Shown piece after piece: positions 1 through 10,429 of a stretch of DNA of 64,000 nucleotides (position 1 is the first letter of the stretch; the number at the start of each line of letters is the position of its first letter). The stretch comes from Madurella fahalii (lineage: Eukaryota; Ascomycota; Sordariomycetes; Sordariales): assembly GCA_029876055.1 (NCBI GenBank), contig CM056874.1, forward strand, positions 1,860,001 to 1,924,000, given 5' to 3'. The notes beneath the pieces were generated by a model that saw only the letters and a program-made list of their open reading frames with translations, was not told where the DNA came from and did not search any database. A program made the position numbers and the translations under genes.

Positions 1-1240
1 AGTTAAAATATAACCCAGAAATTCCACCTTATCCTAATAAAATAAACACTTACTGGGCTTACAGTATAACTACGCTTGTCTCAGGCGATCCAGGACTCGT
101 CGGAGGTAAGTCGTATAGGTTTCCCGGTCTAGGGAGAAAATTAAAATATCATCCAAATAACACACACAACAATCGTCCAGTAGCCCGCCTAAAGCAGTCT
201 GAATATAACTTTAGAAGGTCGCAGGAGCATTTATTAGGCCAAAAGGCATAATAAGATACTCAAACAGACCGTATCGGGTACGGAAAGCCGTCTTCCATTC
301 ATCTCCTTCTCGGATGCGAATCCGGTAGTATGCCTCTTTCAGGTCCAACTTCGTGAAATACTTTGCTCCGGATACTCGGTCTAAGAGTTCTAAGATCAAC
401 GGTAAAGGGTACCGATTCTTAACCGTTATCCGGTTGAGTCCGCGGTAATCCATATATAAGCATAGAGTACTATCTTTCTTTAGGACAAACAAGACAGGAC
501 TTACAGCTAAACTCTAGGATAGACGAATACAGCCTTTCGCTAGGTTTTCACACAGATATTCCTCTAAAATCGAAAGTTCATATCGTAATAGAGGGTAAAG
601 AGGTCCAACAGGAGGAACAGTATTAAGGAGTAGATCAATAGCATAATCAGTACTTTTAAAAGAAGGTAGAATATCTATATTACTGGAGTTTATAACATCC
701 GCAAAGTCTGAGATTTCAGGAGGGATGTCTTCAGGTTTTCGGGAGGTATTCTCCTCTTCCTCCTCCGGAAAAAGCGCCTCCGGCACATCTAGGTACTGCA
801 TCAAGGAGTAAACACAAGCTTCTCCTCGACATATTTTTAAGAATTTCTTTAGGTTTTCAATCCGAATACACTCCGATTCCATTATAAACCACTATAAATT
901 CCCTTCTAGATATAATAAGATCTTATAGGATGTTAAACTTGGCATCCCAAAAAGAACAGGGGAATCGTTTATGACAAGGGGGTGATTGATGGTGGTACAA
1001 GAAATACATGTTCTTTTGGTAATTCCTTAGTAGTCTGTCAGTTCCAAGGGAACTTCATAAACACCAAATGCTTCAACGATATAATAGTCCATAAACCGAA
1101 CACAGGGTAATTGCATCCCGATCTATCGGAGTTTCCTCTACTTCACAAACTCCAGACTAACAATATCAATCTCTGCTCCAGTATCGAGATCGACTGTAAT
1201 GGATTGAGGGGCATAGTTCAATAAGGTTACGGAAGTATGC
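1..1240 (-). pseudogene. pol: Chromovirus-1 pol fragment: aspartic protease and reverse transcriptase
   Basis: Retroviral-type pol; protease matures the polyprotein and RT makes cDNA. Minus-strand translation gives the protease active-site DTG at 1177-1185, then an acidic linker (about 882-514, with a run of Glu), then RT blocks at 492-211 (FVLKKD, YPLPLI, FTKLDLKEAYYRI, MPFGL.NAP) and YLDD at 148-159. Two long open stretches (492-211 and 882-514) are separated by in-frame stops consistent with C-to-T mutation of CAG/CAA/TGG codons, so no full-length product is expected. RNase H and integrase lie beyond the left edge. Confidence 0.9.
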
Positions 1241-1379
1241 ATTCGTTCTTTGACTGGAACCCCTGGTGTATCGTCTTCACCGACGTGATCGGGGTTCATA
1301 TCCGCCGGTATCTGCTATTTCCCTGCCGATTTAAGCGCGATCCCCCACCTCGGCAACTGGGGTACCTAGTAGCTTTGTT

Positions 1380-2567
1380 CACTGATACTCCTTTTTGTAG
1401 GCAGTCGTTAGCGAAATAGGTGTTACTGCCATAAATAAAACAAGTTAAAGGGTTTCCCTAACTGTCTATAGGGTTCAGCTAATTGAAATGAGATGGGGTT
1501 GACATAGGGTAGTCGTCAGGTTTCGTATATAGCGTCGTTGACTACACATTTCGTTAGTAATAACAGGATGATAACGCTCTTCGAGGATAAAATGACGATT
1601 TATAGGTTAGGGAAGAATGCGATAAAGGAGAAGAGTAAGAAGGATTTCGGGACGAATGCTTAGGGGCTTCCTGAGGTTTTCAGTGCTGGAAACCATACTA
1701 AATTTGAGTAGCGAGTTTAACCATCTCTTCCCGAGTCTCTAGCTTATTGTAGACGTATAAGTCAATATAGTTGCTAATTGCAGACGAAAGCTTCGTATAA
1801 AAGGTAAGAGTACGAGCCTTTTCGTCCTACTTCAGGAATTGGGCCTCAAGGGATTCCAAGTACTGATGAAAGTCCAAGGGAAACTGGTTTTCTCGTTACT
1901 TAGCATCATTGAGCTGCTTTACAACAGTAGATTCTTGATCTACAAGATCTCGAACACAGTTCAGTATCCAATCTTCAAACGTTTTCCAGTCGTTTTCGGC
2001 CTCTTATCGTACATCTGTCGGAAGATTATTGCAATGACTATACCATCGATTGCAAGGACGTTCTTCCATTTGATCCAAGGCGAAAAGGATCCGGTTTATA
2101 CCCGTTTTAAACCGTTTCGGGTCTCCTATGAATGCTCGCTGTAGATCTTAGAGCCATTCCAAACGGCGTCGATAGGTGGTATTGTCAGGGAACTGAATCA
2201 GATACTTCACCTTAATCGCCTTTCGGTCCTCATCATAGTCACTAGAACCTACTGAAGGAGAACGATATCGCCTACATTTCGGTAAGGATTCGCCTAGTAA
2301 GATACCTAGCTTCCGAAGCAAACCCTCTTCTTATTCTCGCAGTTATTTCAGCGCTTCCAGTTGCTATATCCGAAGACGGGTTGATTCCAACAGGTTATCA
2401 TAGTAAGGAGCTTGACGCGGAACCCGGGAGTCCGAAAGGGTATACGAAGATATGCGAGGTCGAAATCCTGGTAATTCCGACCGATAAAGGCGCACAGGAT
2501 TTGTAGGTAATTAGGGGGTGTTTTCCCCTGGACTCGACTCTGCTCCCAGCTCACGGGAGGTACTCAT
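1380..2567 (-). pseudogene. gag: Chromovirus-1 gag remnant (copy A)
   Basis: Capsid/nucleocapsid gene of the retroelement. The start ATG is at 2567-2565, about 45 bp inside the 5' LTR edge, the same position as the intact ATG at 42915 in copy C. The frame opens with MSTSREL and meets a stop after about 18 codons (CAA to TAA). Near the 3' end a zinc knuckle is recognisable at 1442-1401 (C-x2-Y-x4-Y-x4-C), where the second Cys and the His of the CCHC motif are replaced by Tyr, both C-to-T type changes. Broken and not expected to encode protein. Confidence 0.75.
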
Positions 2568-2611
2568 CGTAGGTACTATCTCGGCCAACAGTAGAACAGA
2601 AGGATCAGAAT

Positions 2612-2862
2612 TGTAAAGGGGTTGTTCTGGGAACACATTGAGGGAGATGGACCACAATGTCTTGATACCGAAAAGACCTGGACCAGCAGGCGATATCTTG
2701 GTAAACAGCCTCCTATCAATTACATAGAGACTGATCCTTGCGGATCAGAAGTGCCCCGCGTGAGAGAGTTCCCTCACAGGGTTCTTATCTATCCTGTATC
2801 GTGATATCATCCAGCATCATTCGGCGGGTCCTCCTGACCTTCGTCTGGAGACTCTCGTTACA
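2612..2862 (-). repeat. Chromovirus-1 5' LTR (copy A)
   Basis: 251-bp LTR. Read on the minus strand it starts TGTAACGAGAGTC and ends CCCCTTTACA. The same LTR recurs at 10135-10385, 17270-17520, 22109-22358, 42620-42870, 52339-52596 and 56750-57000. Confidence 0.93.
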
Positions 2863-4502
2863 GTATTCTACTACTGGGTTTCAATAGGTTGGAGGTTAAG
2901 TTGGGAGCTAGGCTGGGAGCTAGGCTGGGAGCTAGGTTGGGAGCTAGGCTGGGAGCTGGGCTAGAGACTAGGCTTTATAGGCTAGGTTGGGACTGGGACT
3001 GCTGGGAAGGGGAGCCGGCTTTGCCTTAGATCTTAGGAGGCCTGTTGGATATAGGTAGGCCTTCCCCGCTTCCGAGCCGGTCCGCCGTTTTGGTAGTAGC
3101 TGTCTTCGATAACGAAGTTGAAAAGAGGGGTTCCAGTAGTTAAGAGAGCGGCTGATTCGAAGGTTTGTAGGCGGTGTTGGTAGGCTTCCTTAGCCGTCGT
3201 CTTCGCTTTTACCCTCTCTAGGCACTCCCTGTCCCAGGCCGGATGTCGTCCTCCGTAGACCGGGCATTTGCAAGGTAGCCGGTAGTTAGAAAGGGTAGGG
3301 CATTGAGCCTCACCCTCTCTCCCACCAGGGCCATAGGCCCCTATTCCGCACCTCGGACACAAGGCCTCCTTTTTACAGTACCGGCTAATATACCCCCATT
3401 TCCAGCATTTGAAGCACTGAGTTGGCTATAGAGGAGCCCAATAGGGCTCACAGTTAAAGATCTATGCCCTGAAAATTACCTCTGAATCACAGACTGTTTT
3501 AGCCTCTTGTTAGCTGGTGAAGGTAACTAAGACCATTACCTAGGTAAGGTTTTGGTCCTTCGGGTACTGAAATTTGACCTTATCGAGTGATTTTAGACCT
3601 AGGTCTTGGCCGAATTCTAGCTCTGTAACCTCTTAAAGATCCTTCCGTCGAAGTCCTTTAACTAGGACTACAAAAGTCCTTTGAGCCTCCTTTGCCTAGG
3701 CCCCAAAGGCTTATTGGATCCAGTTGTTGTTAGAAGAGTGCCAGTCTCGGGTAGCTGGATCTGAGAAGGTAATGACTGTATCTCCACTAGGGAGCTTCCG
3801 AGCTGCTACAGCCCCTTTTCGGTTCGAGGCTTGATTAACTGCTTAGACAATTTCTAGTAGGCTTCGCTTAGCTAAGTCGGATGATAGGCCGTTGCCTTTG
3901 ACTAAAATCTCACGGCTTGCCTTCGCTGGGATTACCTTAGCTGGCTAGGCTAAGGTTGGGGTAGCTGGACTTCCCCGGGCAATATCAGCCCAAGTTCGGG
4001 TCGGTTGGATCGGCTTAGTCGGCTAGGTCTCTCGGAGAGCTGCTCTCACTTCCTCGGCTACTACCTTTCGAAGGTTAGGCAGGGTAACTGTCAAGACTGA
4101 CCCGGGTACCGTAACAGCCTTTCGGTAGGCTTGTTGTATTTCTTTCACTAGGCTTCGAGCTCTATCCTTGTTTCCAGTTGGTATAAAGGCAAGGAGCTTG
4201 TTAACCAAATTGTCGAAGTCTCCTAGAGTAGGGTGATTTGGTTGGTTGCTGCTGCTATAGGTCTGTTGAGCCTGGGTAGACCCTTGAGACCTTCTTTGAC
4301 CGTTACTTATGTAGCTGGTTGTTATACGGGGAGGTCGAAGTAGTTGCGGAGCTGAAGCCGAAGCCGAAGCTGAAACCGAAGTCGGGGCCGGAGCTGAAGC
4401 TGAAGCCGAGGTTGGGGTTAGAGTTAGGGTTGGAGTTGAAGCTGGGGACTCCTCTATAGTTGCCCTGCTTCCCATGTCCATTTCCATCTCAACGCTGTCC
4501 AT
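2863..4502 (-). pseudogene. Tad-like LINE ORF1 (gag-like, three zinc knuckles), truncated
   Basis: ORF1 of a non-LTR retrotransposon; the product is an RNA-binding protein. The minus-strand ATG is at 4502. The N-terminal region (4502-4023) is low-complexity, with Ala/Ser/Thr/Pro dipeptide repeats followed by a charged helix. A middle region follows with several stops, then Cys-rich motifs at about 3420-3230: CFKCWKWG..-C, a CPRCG motif, and CPVYGGRHPAWDREC. These match the CCHC triplet typical of Tad1-clade ORF1p, with His/Cys-to-Tyr changes. The C-terminus holds a 12-bp tandem repeat encoding APSL/APNL (about 2965-2900) and is cut at 2862 by the chromovirus LTR. ORF2 (endonuclease/RT) is absent. 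Confidence 0.75.
2900..2965 (-). repeat. 12-bp tandem repeat inside LINE ORF1
   Basis: About five units of GGGAGCTAGGCT/GGGAGCTAGGTT. Read on the minus strand in the ORF1 frame, they encode alternating APSL and APNL. Confidence 0.8.
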
Positions 4503-4905
4503 AGTAGATAGTGAGGTAGCTGGTGTGGTTAGGGGGTGGCCAGTGTAGTCAGGGGGTGGCTAGTGTAGCCAGGGGGTGGCTAGTGTGGCTAGAGGGTGGC
4601 TGGTGTGGCTAGGGAGGTGGCTGGTGTAGCTAGGGGGTGGCTGGTATTAGGTGGGGTTGGCCGGGCCCATTGGTGCCTGATCTGCAAGGCTGTTAGGCCG
4701 ACAAGCCCACCATGAAGATTTTGCTGACAGCTTGGGCGCTCAGCCCAGTCTGACTTTCGGGCCCAACTGCAGCCACGCAACAGGTGCCGCGCGGCTGCAA
4801 GTGGTATCGTTGGATAGGGCTTTTCGAGAGGAATTGATTGATGTAGGTTGCAGCTGTTTTGCTGGCTTTGCGGGCAAGCAGCCGGCACTACAGGTAATGT
4901 TTTAC
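4503..4905 (-). mobile_element. LINE 5' untranslated region
   Basis: Sequence upstream of the LINE ORF1 start. It begins with a 20-bp tandem array (4516-4650) and continues with GC-rich, weakly mutated sequence to about 4905, where homology to a pogo element begins. Tandem repeats in the 5' UTR are common in LINEs. The exact 5' end is not determinable. Confidence 0.5.
4516..4650. repeat. 20-bp tandem repeat (minisatellite) in LINE 5' UTR
   Basis: Six to seven imperfect units of about GTGTGGCTAGGGGGTGGCTG. Confidence 0.8.
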
Positions 4906-5100
4906 TTTCAAAATTGTATTCTCGATACTAACTTTCCTAATAATATTTCCCTTTTAAAAAGATAAATAGTAAGATAGTCTAGCCTTAAGTATTTACTCTT
5001 TAGATTACCATAGCTTACTCACAATTACTAAGGTAAACTTTTTTAGCTTTCCTATAACTATCAGAGGTAGTAATAACTATACTAGTAGTAATTATATCGA
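4906..5100 (-). mobile_element. Internal fragment of a pogo/Fot1-like element
   Basis: Collinear with 8700-8886 of the pogo copy at 7632-9491 (same AACTATACTAGTAGTAAT stretch), corresponding to the middle of its minus-strand transposase. Both ends are lost. Differences are nearly all transitions. Confidence 0.75.
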
Positions 5101-5115
5101 TTAATATATAAGCTT

Positions 5116-5165
5116 AACGTAATTGATAAGCGAGCAGTAATACAAGTGAGCAGTTGGTCTCACCA
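5116..5165. repeat. Orphan pogo terminal inverted repeat
   Basis: TA followed by ACGTAATTGATAAGCGAGCAG, nearly identical to the TIR start at 26879 and related to those at 5226 and 7632. It is a left end with no body attached. Confidence 0.55.
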
Positions 5166-5225
5166 TTCCAATTGAACTATCATACGAAATACCAATACCA
5201 CAAAGGGAAAGATCAATTAAAACTA

Positions 5226-7100
5226 ACGTATATTATAAGCGAGCTATAAATATAAGCGAGCCGTAATTTTTCTACCACCCCACCACAACTTTCTTTAATT
5301 ACACAACCACAACACTAGGAAATAACAATAACTGAATTAGAAATGGATGAATCAGATAATTCTGCAGCCTCCTTATAAGTGCGTGTATTATAGCCAGGTT
5401 TGCCGTACATGCCACAACACTGAACCTTCGTACGAGACCCTCTTGCACCACTACTACTTTGTCGTATTTCCTGGACTAATTACTCCTCCACAGCCTTCTG
5501 ATCCAGTAAATCCTGTGCCTCTTGTATAGTAAGTAACTCTCTAAGCTGTACACGTGTTTTTTTAGCTCTCCGTCTCTTACTAAGATCCTCATTTGCCTTA
5601 TGTAATACAGAGTTCTCTGCACGAAGAATAGCCACCTCGTGCATTATTGCCATCGTTTCTTTGGTAAATTGGTCCACAGCAATGAGCATTGAGGTTGGAA
5701 AGCTGCCCTGATGGTTGGAAATTCGAGTTTTAATAAGCGTTGACTGTGAGGTAGCTTCTCGAGGGTTGTATGGCGTTTAGAAGACCTAGGGTGATATAGT
5801 GGCTAGGCTTAAGGCTGGAGGTATTGGGGTTCGAATGCGTATATCTAGTTTGGATATTACCCTCTCTGGGTTATACGGTATAAGGCAAGCCCCGGCAAAG
5901 CCCTCTTAGATATTCTCTTCTATAACCGAATCAAAAAACGCTTCTCTAAACCTATAGAGAAACTCTAGTTTACTGATGTATGTGATGTTTATCCGTATAA
6001 ATTGCTCAACCTAGTTGCTATATACCTTCTTCAACAGCCTAAAACAACCAACATCTAATAGCTGAACTAAGTGTAAGGAGTGTAGAGACATATAAAGTGT
6101 TTTGATATTATGTTCTTGATAGTAGATCTCGAATTCTTCGGAGTGGTAGCTCTCGTAGCCATCGAGGATTAACAGCCGATATATGCCCTTCGTACGAGAT
6201 ACTATATACGAATTAAAATGCCGAATCTAATCTATGCCTTTCTCATTTGTAGTCTAGCTATTATCGGTTATTGCAATACACTAGGTAGCTAGAAAGGTTG
6301 TATTCTCAATACCAGTTAGCAAGGTAATACTGTATAGCTAAGATAATAAATAGTAGGATGGCCTAGCTTTGAGTATTTACCCCTTAGATAATAGTAGCCT
6401 ACTCTCGATTACCAGGCTAGGCCTTTTTAGCTCTACTACGGCTATCTAAGGTAGTAACTACTATAGTAGGGGTAATAATACCCATTATAAAGCTAGTATC
6501 GTCGAAATTGTATATATCCTTATCAAGGATACTATACTTAGCTTTCATATTACATATAAGTATAAACCACTTGCCAATTATCTTTAGATCTTCGTATTTA
6601 GCTCTCTAGTAGTCGTATTTACGCGAAAAACACGTTCGAAGCTCTAGTTAGCGTTTAACGAAGTTGTAAGCCTAGAGTTTACTGACAGTATATTGCATTT
6701 ACGTAATAACCAGTTAGCCATATCTTCCACAAAACAAAGCTGAGGAGGAAATGCACGCGTATATAGCTCAGATATATACTGAATAATCGTATTCTCCTCT
6801 AAATCCGTAAGCTTGCATGAGTTAGCTAGAATATCACGTCGAGCAGATTGACCGGCACGTCGATCACAGAGAGTATTATAAGGAACATTATAGGTCTGTG
6901 CTACAGTAGAAAGACGAAGTTTTAGGTCTTTTCTAAGAGCTTCAAGGGCTAGAATTAACTGCGCTTCATTTAAAGGCAGTACTATATTTTTTGGTAGAGG
7001 AAAACATTGTGGAAGATAGAGAAGGTGCGTTGTAGAGAAAAATTACGGCTCGCTTATATTTACGGCTCGCTTATATTTACAGCTCACTTATAATATACAT
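5226..7100 (-). mobile_element. pogo/Fot1-like DNA transposon, copy 1 (family A)
   Basis: 1875-bp element flanked by TA duplications (5224-5225, 7101-7102). Terminal inverted repeats have internal direct repeats: left ACGTATATTATAAGCGAGC with ATAAGCGAGC repeated twice, and right the complement. It carries a decayed minus-strand transposase. RIP has removed most long frames. The element sits in chromovirus copy D. Confidence 0.9.
5400..6990 (-). pseudogene. pogo transposase, decayed (copy 1)
   Basis: Cut-and-paste transposase of the Tc1/mariner superfamily, pogo/Fot1 branch. Recognisable pieces: the HTH region near 6990-6700; the first catalytic motif, read as IYNFDDTSFIMG around 6510-6475 with the Asp retained; and a C-terminal coiled segment (5689-5480, KKTRVQLRELLTIQEAQDLLDQ) typical of Fot1-like proteins. 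Many in-frame stops separate them, so the copy is dead. Comparison with 7760-9393 fixes the order of parts. Confidence 0.8.
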
Positions 7101-7118
7101 TAGAGAAACGGTAGATAC

Positions 7119-7398
7119 TGTCGGAAATACGGCACCTCTGAATCTTGGGAAATGATAGTTGAGGATTTTGTATGTCTTTTCTTAATTGTGTTGATTGTGT
7201 CCGTCTTCATTCTCTGTCCCGTCTATCTTTGCTAGAGAGTTTGCTCCTTTTATAGACGAGATACGCATATAGGATGAGGTCTATACAGTGGCGTAGTTAG
7301 CTGCCAGTCTTCCTTAGCTCAATAAAGTACATAGGTTTGGCTCCTGCACTAGATCTTGTGATCCTGATCCTTTGGACTAGCACATGATCCTTTTGACA
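7119..7398 (+). mobile_element. Solo LTR, family S
   Basis: 280 bp, beginning TGTCGGAAATAC and ending CCTTTTGACA, with a perfect 5-bp target duplication GATAC (7114-7118, 7399-7403). A second copy is at 19158-19433. No internal retroelement sequence is attached, so this is a product of LTR-LTR recombination. Orientation is arbitrary. Confidence 0.92.
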
Positions 7399-7631
7399 GA
7401 TACTAGTAGATGTAAATCTTGATTGTGTTAATAAAGATAATATACTAGAGATTCCAGTTAAAGAACGAATATACATTTCTATAAACTTATTGAACTCTAT
7501 CTCTAAATCTATTACAGTCGATCTCGATATTAGAGTAGAGATTGATATCGTTAGTCTAAAGTTCGTAAAGTAGTAGAAACTCCAATAGATTGGGATATAA
7601 TTACTCTGTATTCGATATATAGATCATTATA

Positions 7632-9491
7632 ACGTATTTTATAAGCGAGCGACGCATATAAGCGAGCGACGCACTCCCCCCACCCTACTACAATTATCTA
7701 CAATTATTCTACCACAAGATTAGGAAATAACAATAACTGAACCAGAAATAGATGAATCAGATGATTCTCTAGCCTCTTGACAGGTACGTGCATTATTGCT
7801 AGGCTTGCCGTACAGACCACAACACCGAATCTTGGTATGAGACCCCCCTTCACCACTATTATTTGGCTGTGTCTCTTAGCTTTCTGGCCTATCTACAGCT
7901 TTCTAGGCTAGTAGATCCTGTGCTTCTTGTACGGTAAGAGACCCTCCAAGCCGTATACGTGTTTTTTTGGCCCTCCGTCGCTTACTTAGCTCCTCATTGG
8001 CCTTTCGTAGTGCCGAGACCTCCGTACGCAAAAGGGCCACTTCGTGCATCACAGTTACCGCACCTTTAGCTAACTGGTCTACAGCAGCCAGTATAGAGGT
8101 CGGAGAACTGCCTTGGTGATTAGATATGCGGCCTTTGATAAAGTCCTTCTGTGAGGTGGCCTCTCTGGCATTTTATAGCGTCTGAGATAGCTAAGGTAGT
8201 GCTGTACCTAGCCGTGAGATTGGCGGAGTTGGAGTTTGAAGCCGTATATTCATCTTGGAAAGTACCCTTTCTGGATTATATGGTACAAGGCCGGCTCCGG
8301 CAAAGGCTCTCTGGATATTCTTGTCGATAAAAACGGTAAAAAATGCCTCTCTGAATGCACAAAGGAATTCCAATTTGGTGATGTACGTGATATACATGCG
8401 TATAAGTTCCTCGATTTGATTGCCGTAGGCCTTCTTTAACGGCCTAAAACAACCAATATCTAATAGCTGGACTAGATGTAAGGAATATAGAGGTATACAG
8501 AGTATAATGATGTTGTGCTCCTAGCAGTAAGTCTCGAATAGGTCAGAGTAGTGACTTTCGTAGCTGTCGAGGATTAAGAGCCAGTATTTCCCTTTTATAC
8601 GAGATGCTATATGAAGATCGAAGTGCCGGATGAAATCCACGCCTTTCTCATTGGTAGTCCAGCCGTTTTCGGTTGTTCTAATATACCAGGTAGCCGGAAG
8701 ACTATAATCTCGATACCAGCTCTCCTAGTGATATTTCCCCTTTAAAAGGATAAATAGTAGGATAGCCCAGCCTTGAGCATTTACCCCCTGGATAACCGTA
8801 GCCTATTCACAATTACTAGGCTAGACTTTTTTAGCTTTCCTATAGCTATCAGAGGTAGTAACAACTATACTAGTAGTAATCATGCCCATTATAAACCCGG
8901 TCTCGTTAAAGTTATATATATCTTCGTCGAGGATTCTATACTTGGCTTTAATGTTATATACGAGTGCAAACCACTCGCGAATAACCTTTGGATCTTCGCA
9001 TTTAGCCCTCTGGTAGTCGTATCTACGCGAAAAACGCGTCCGAAGCTCTGGTTGGCGTTTAACGAAGTTGTAAGCCCAGAGTTTACCGACAGGGGGCGCG
9101 TCGCGTTCGCGTAGTAGTCGGTTGGCCATATCTTCTATAAAACGAAGCTGAGGAGGAAATGCGCGTATACAGAGCTCACTTATATACTGAACAATCGTAC
9201 TCTCTTCTAGATCCGTAAGTTTTCGTGAGTTAGCTGGTATATCGTGGCATGCAGGTCGGCCATCAAGCCGTTGCCGGAGTGTTGCTTCCGAAACATTATA
9301 TATCTCAGCCGCCTTTCGTTTACTAAGTTTTTGATCTTTTTGGATAGCTCTGATAGCTAAGAGAAGCCTGGCTTCTTTTGAATTGCTGGCCATGGTTTTT
9401 AGTAGTGGAATGTGGTAAATAAGCATAGGTGGCGCATCGCGTTGAAAAGTGCGTCGCTCACTTATATACGTCGCTCGCTTATAAAATACGT
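7632..9491 (-). mobile_element. pogo/Fot1-like DNA transposon, copy 2 (family A)
   Basis: 1860-bp element with TA duplications (7630-7631, 9492-9493) and TIRs ACGTATTTTATAAGCGAGCG, in which the ATAAGCGAGCGACGCA motif is repeated twice. It interrupts the protease region of chromovirus copy D; the flanks 7404-7631 and 9492-9686 rejoin collinearly with copy B. Better preserved than copy 1. Confidence 0.93.
7760..9393 (-). pseudogene. pogo/Fot1-like transposase (copy 2), first catalytic Asp lost
   Basis: The start ATG is at 9393-9391 (MASNSKEARLLLAIRAIQ). The N-terminus has a psq-type HTH (KLSKRKAAEIYNVSEATLRQR) and a CENP-B-type HTH (ANSRKLTDLEESTIVQYI, then FVKRQPELRTRFSRRYDYQR); the open frame runs to 8821. 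The first DDE motif reads IYNFNETGFIMG: the family's catalytic Asp is Asn (codon at 8907-8905), a G-to-A change. The C-terminus is recognisable at 8397-8191 (IQRAFAGAGLVPYNPERVL) and in a basic KKTRIRLGGSL segment near 7960. Several stops lie between, so it is inactive. Confidence 0.9.
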
Positions 9492-9686
9492 TATCATTAA
9501 AATATTTAGTATTTATAAAGTTCCTTTAGAATTGATAGATTACTAAGGAATTACTAAGAGAATATATTTTTTATACTATTATTAATTACCTTTTTATTAT
9601 AAATGATTCCCCATTCTCCTTAGGATATTAAGTTTAATATTCTTTAAGATTTTGTTATATCTAGAAGGAAATTTATAATAGTTTAT

Positions 9687-10134
9687 TGTCAAGAGGTATA
9701 ATCCTCCTTTTTACCTAGCATAGAGCAGGGTGAGAAATAGAAGGTTGGGATGGAACTACTTAACTTGTGAGAGCTAGAGACTTTTATAACAGAGAACACA
9801 GTCGGCCAGTACAGTAGTAGATAGGAAGATTAACAGAGATGAGGTTCAGGGTTCAAGTCTCAAGTGCAAAGCGTTATTTCAAAGTAAATGCAATTGATCG
9901 TGCATTTTGATTGTGTGTATGTACGTGCCAGATGTCATTGCTTACTTAACTATACAAGGATTTTGAGATGAGAGCGAAACTCCCTTTTATTCTTATTTCC
10001 TTGCATTGAACTACTGGGATCCAGATCTACGGATATAGGTCCAGACGTATAGGATCTCAGTAATCTAGACTCCCGGATCACGTTTGATCACATTGGATCA
10101 CAGTAATCTGGATCTATAGTTTCAGACCCAAGTT
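9687..10134 (+). mobile_element. LTR family R, left portion
   Basis: Begins TGTCAAGAGG and continues after a 7.4-kb chromovirus insertion at 17521-17844. A complete single-piece copy in the opposite orientation is at 55292-56034. It contains a tRNA-like segment and several GATCAC/GTGATC-like palindromes (10060-10115). Confidence 0.85.
9791..9867 (+). other. tRNA-like segment (A-box/B-box) within LTR-R
   Basis: A D-arm-like stretch (GTCGGCCAGTACAGTAGTAG; in the other copy GGTAAGTATAGTGGTAGG) followed about 45 bp later by a B-box-like GGGTTCAAGTCTC. The arrangement resembles a degenerate tRNA gene (the D-arm looks like Asp/Gly tRNAs) or a tRNA-derived SINE head. I cannot fold a full cloverleaf, so it is not called a tRNA gene. 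The mate is at 55945-55858. Confidence 0.4.
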
Positions 10135-10385
10135 TGTAACGAGAGTCTCCAGACGAAGGTCAGGAGGACCCGCCGAATAATACTGGATGATGTCATGATA
10201 TAGGATAGATAAGAACCCCGTGAGGGAACTCTCTTACACAGGGCACTTCTGATCCGCAAGGATCAGTCTCTATATAATTGATAGGAGGCTATTCACCAAG
10301 ATATCGCCCGCTAGTCCAGGTCTTTTCAGTATCAAGACATCGTAGTCCATCTCCCTCAACATGTTCCTAGAACAACCCCTTTACA
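10135..10385 (+). repeat. Chromovirus-1 5' LTR (copy B)
   Basis: TGTAACGAGAGTC to CCCCTTTACA, 251 bp. Confidence 0.95.
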
Positions 10386-10429
10386 ATTCTAATCCTTCTG
10401 TTCTACCGTTAGCCGAGATAGCACCTACG

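Larger units (their letters stand above)
1..2862 (-). mobile_element. Ty3/gypsy chromovirus family 1, copy A (cut by window edge)
   Basis: Minus-strand LTR retrotransposon. Reading leftward from 2862 it has a 5' LTR (2612-2862), gag with a CCHC zinc-knuckle remnant (1401-1442), protease and reverse transcriptase; the rest of pol lies outside the window. It is the least decayed family-1 copy here: the protease DTG (1177-1185) and the RT YLDD box (148-159) are both intact, while copies B and C have lost both. In-frame stops still break gag and pol. Order of domains and homology to copies B and C (same LTR, same gag start) establish the identity. No target duplication can be checked because only one end is present. 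Confidence 0.93.
5166..9686 (+). mobile_element. Chromovirus-1 copy D, left part (host of nested insertions)
   Basis: Old plus-strand chromovirus-1 copy surviving as pieces: about 5166-5225, 7101-7118, 7404-7631 and 9492-9686. Joined, they match copy B from the end of gag through protease to the acidic linker (11610-12112). Between the pieces sit two pogo elements and a solo LTR, each with its own target duplication. The first piece (5166-5225) is so decayed that its assignment is tentative; the others are clear. The 3' half resumes at 17845. Confidence 0.8.

Noticed and set aside
8773..9114. Plus-strand frame opposite the pogo transposase
   Set aside because: Shadow of the minus-strand transposase, which has the HTH and catalytic motifs.
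9791..9867. A functional tRNA gene
   Set aside because: Only A- and B-box-like motifs are visible; no convincing acceptor or anticodon stem, and it lies inside a repeated LTR.
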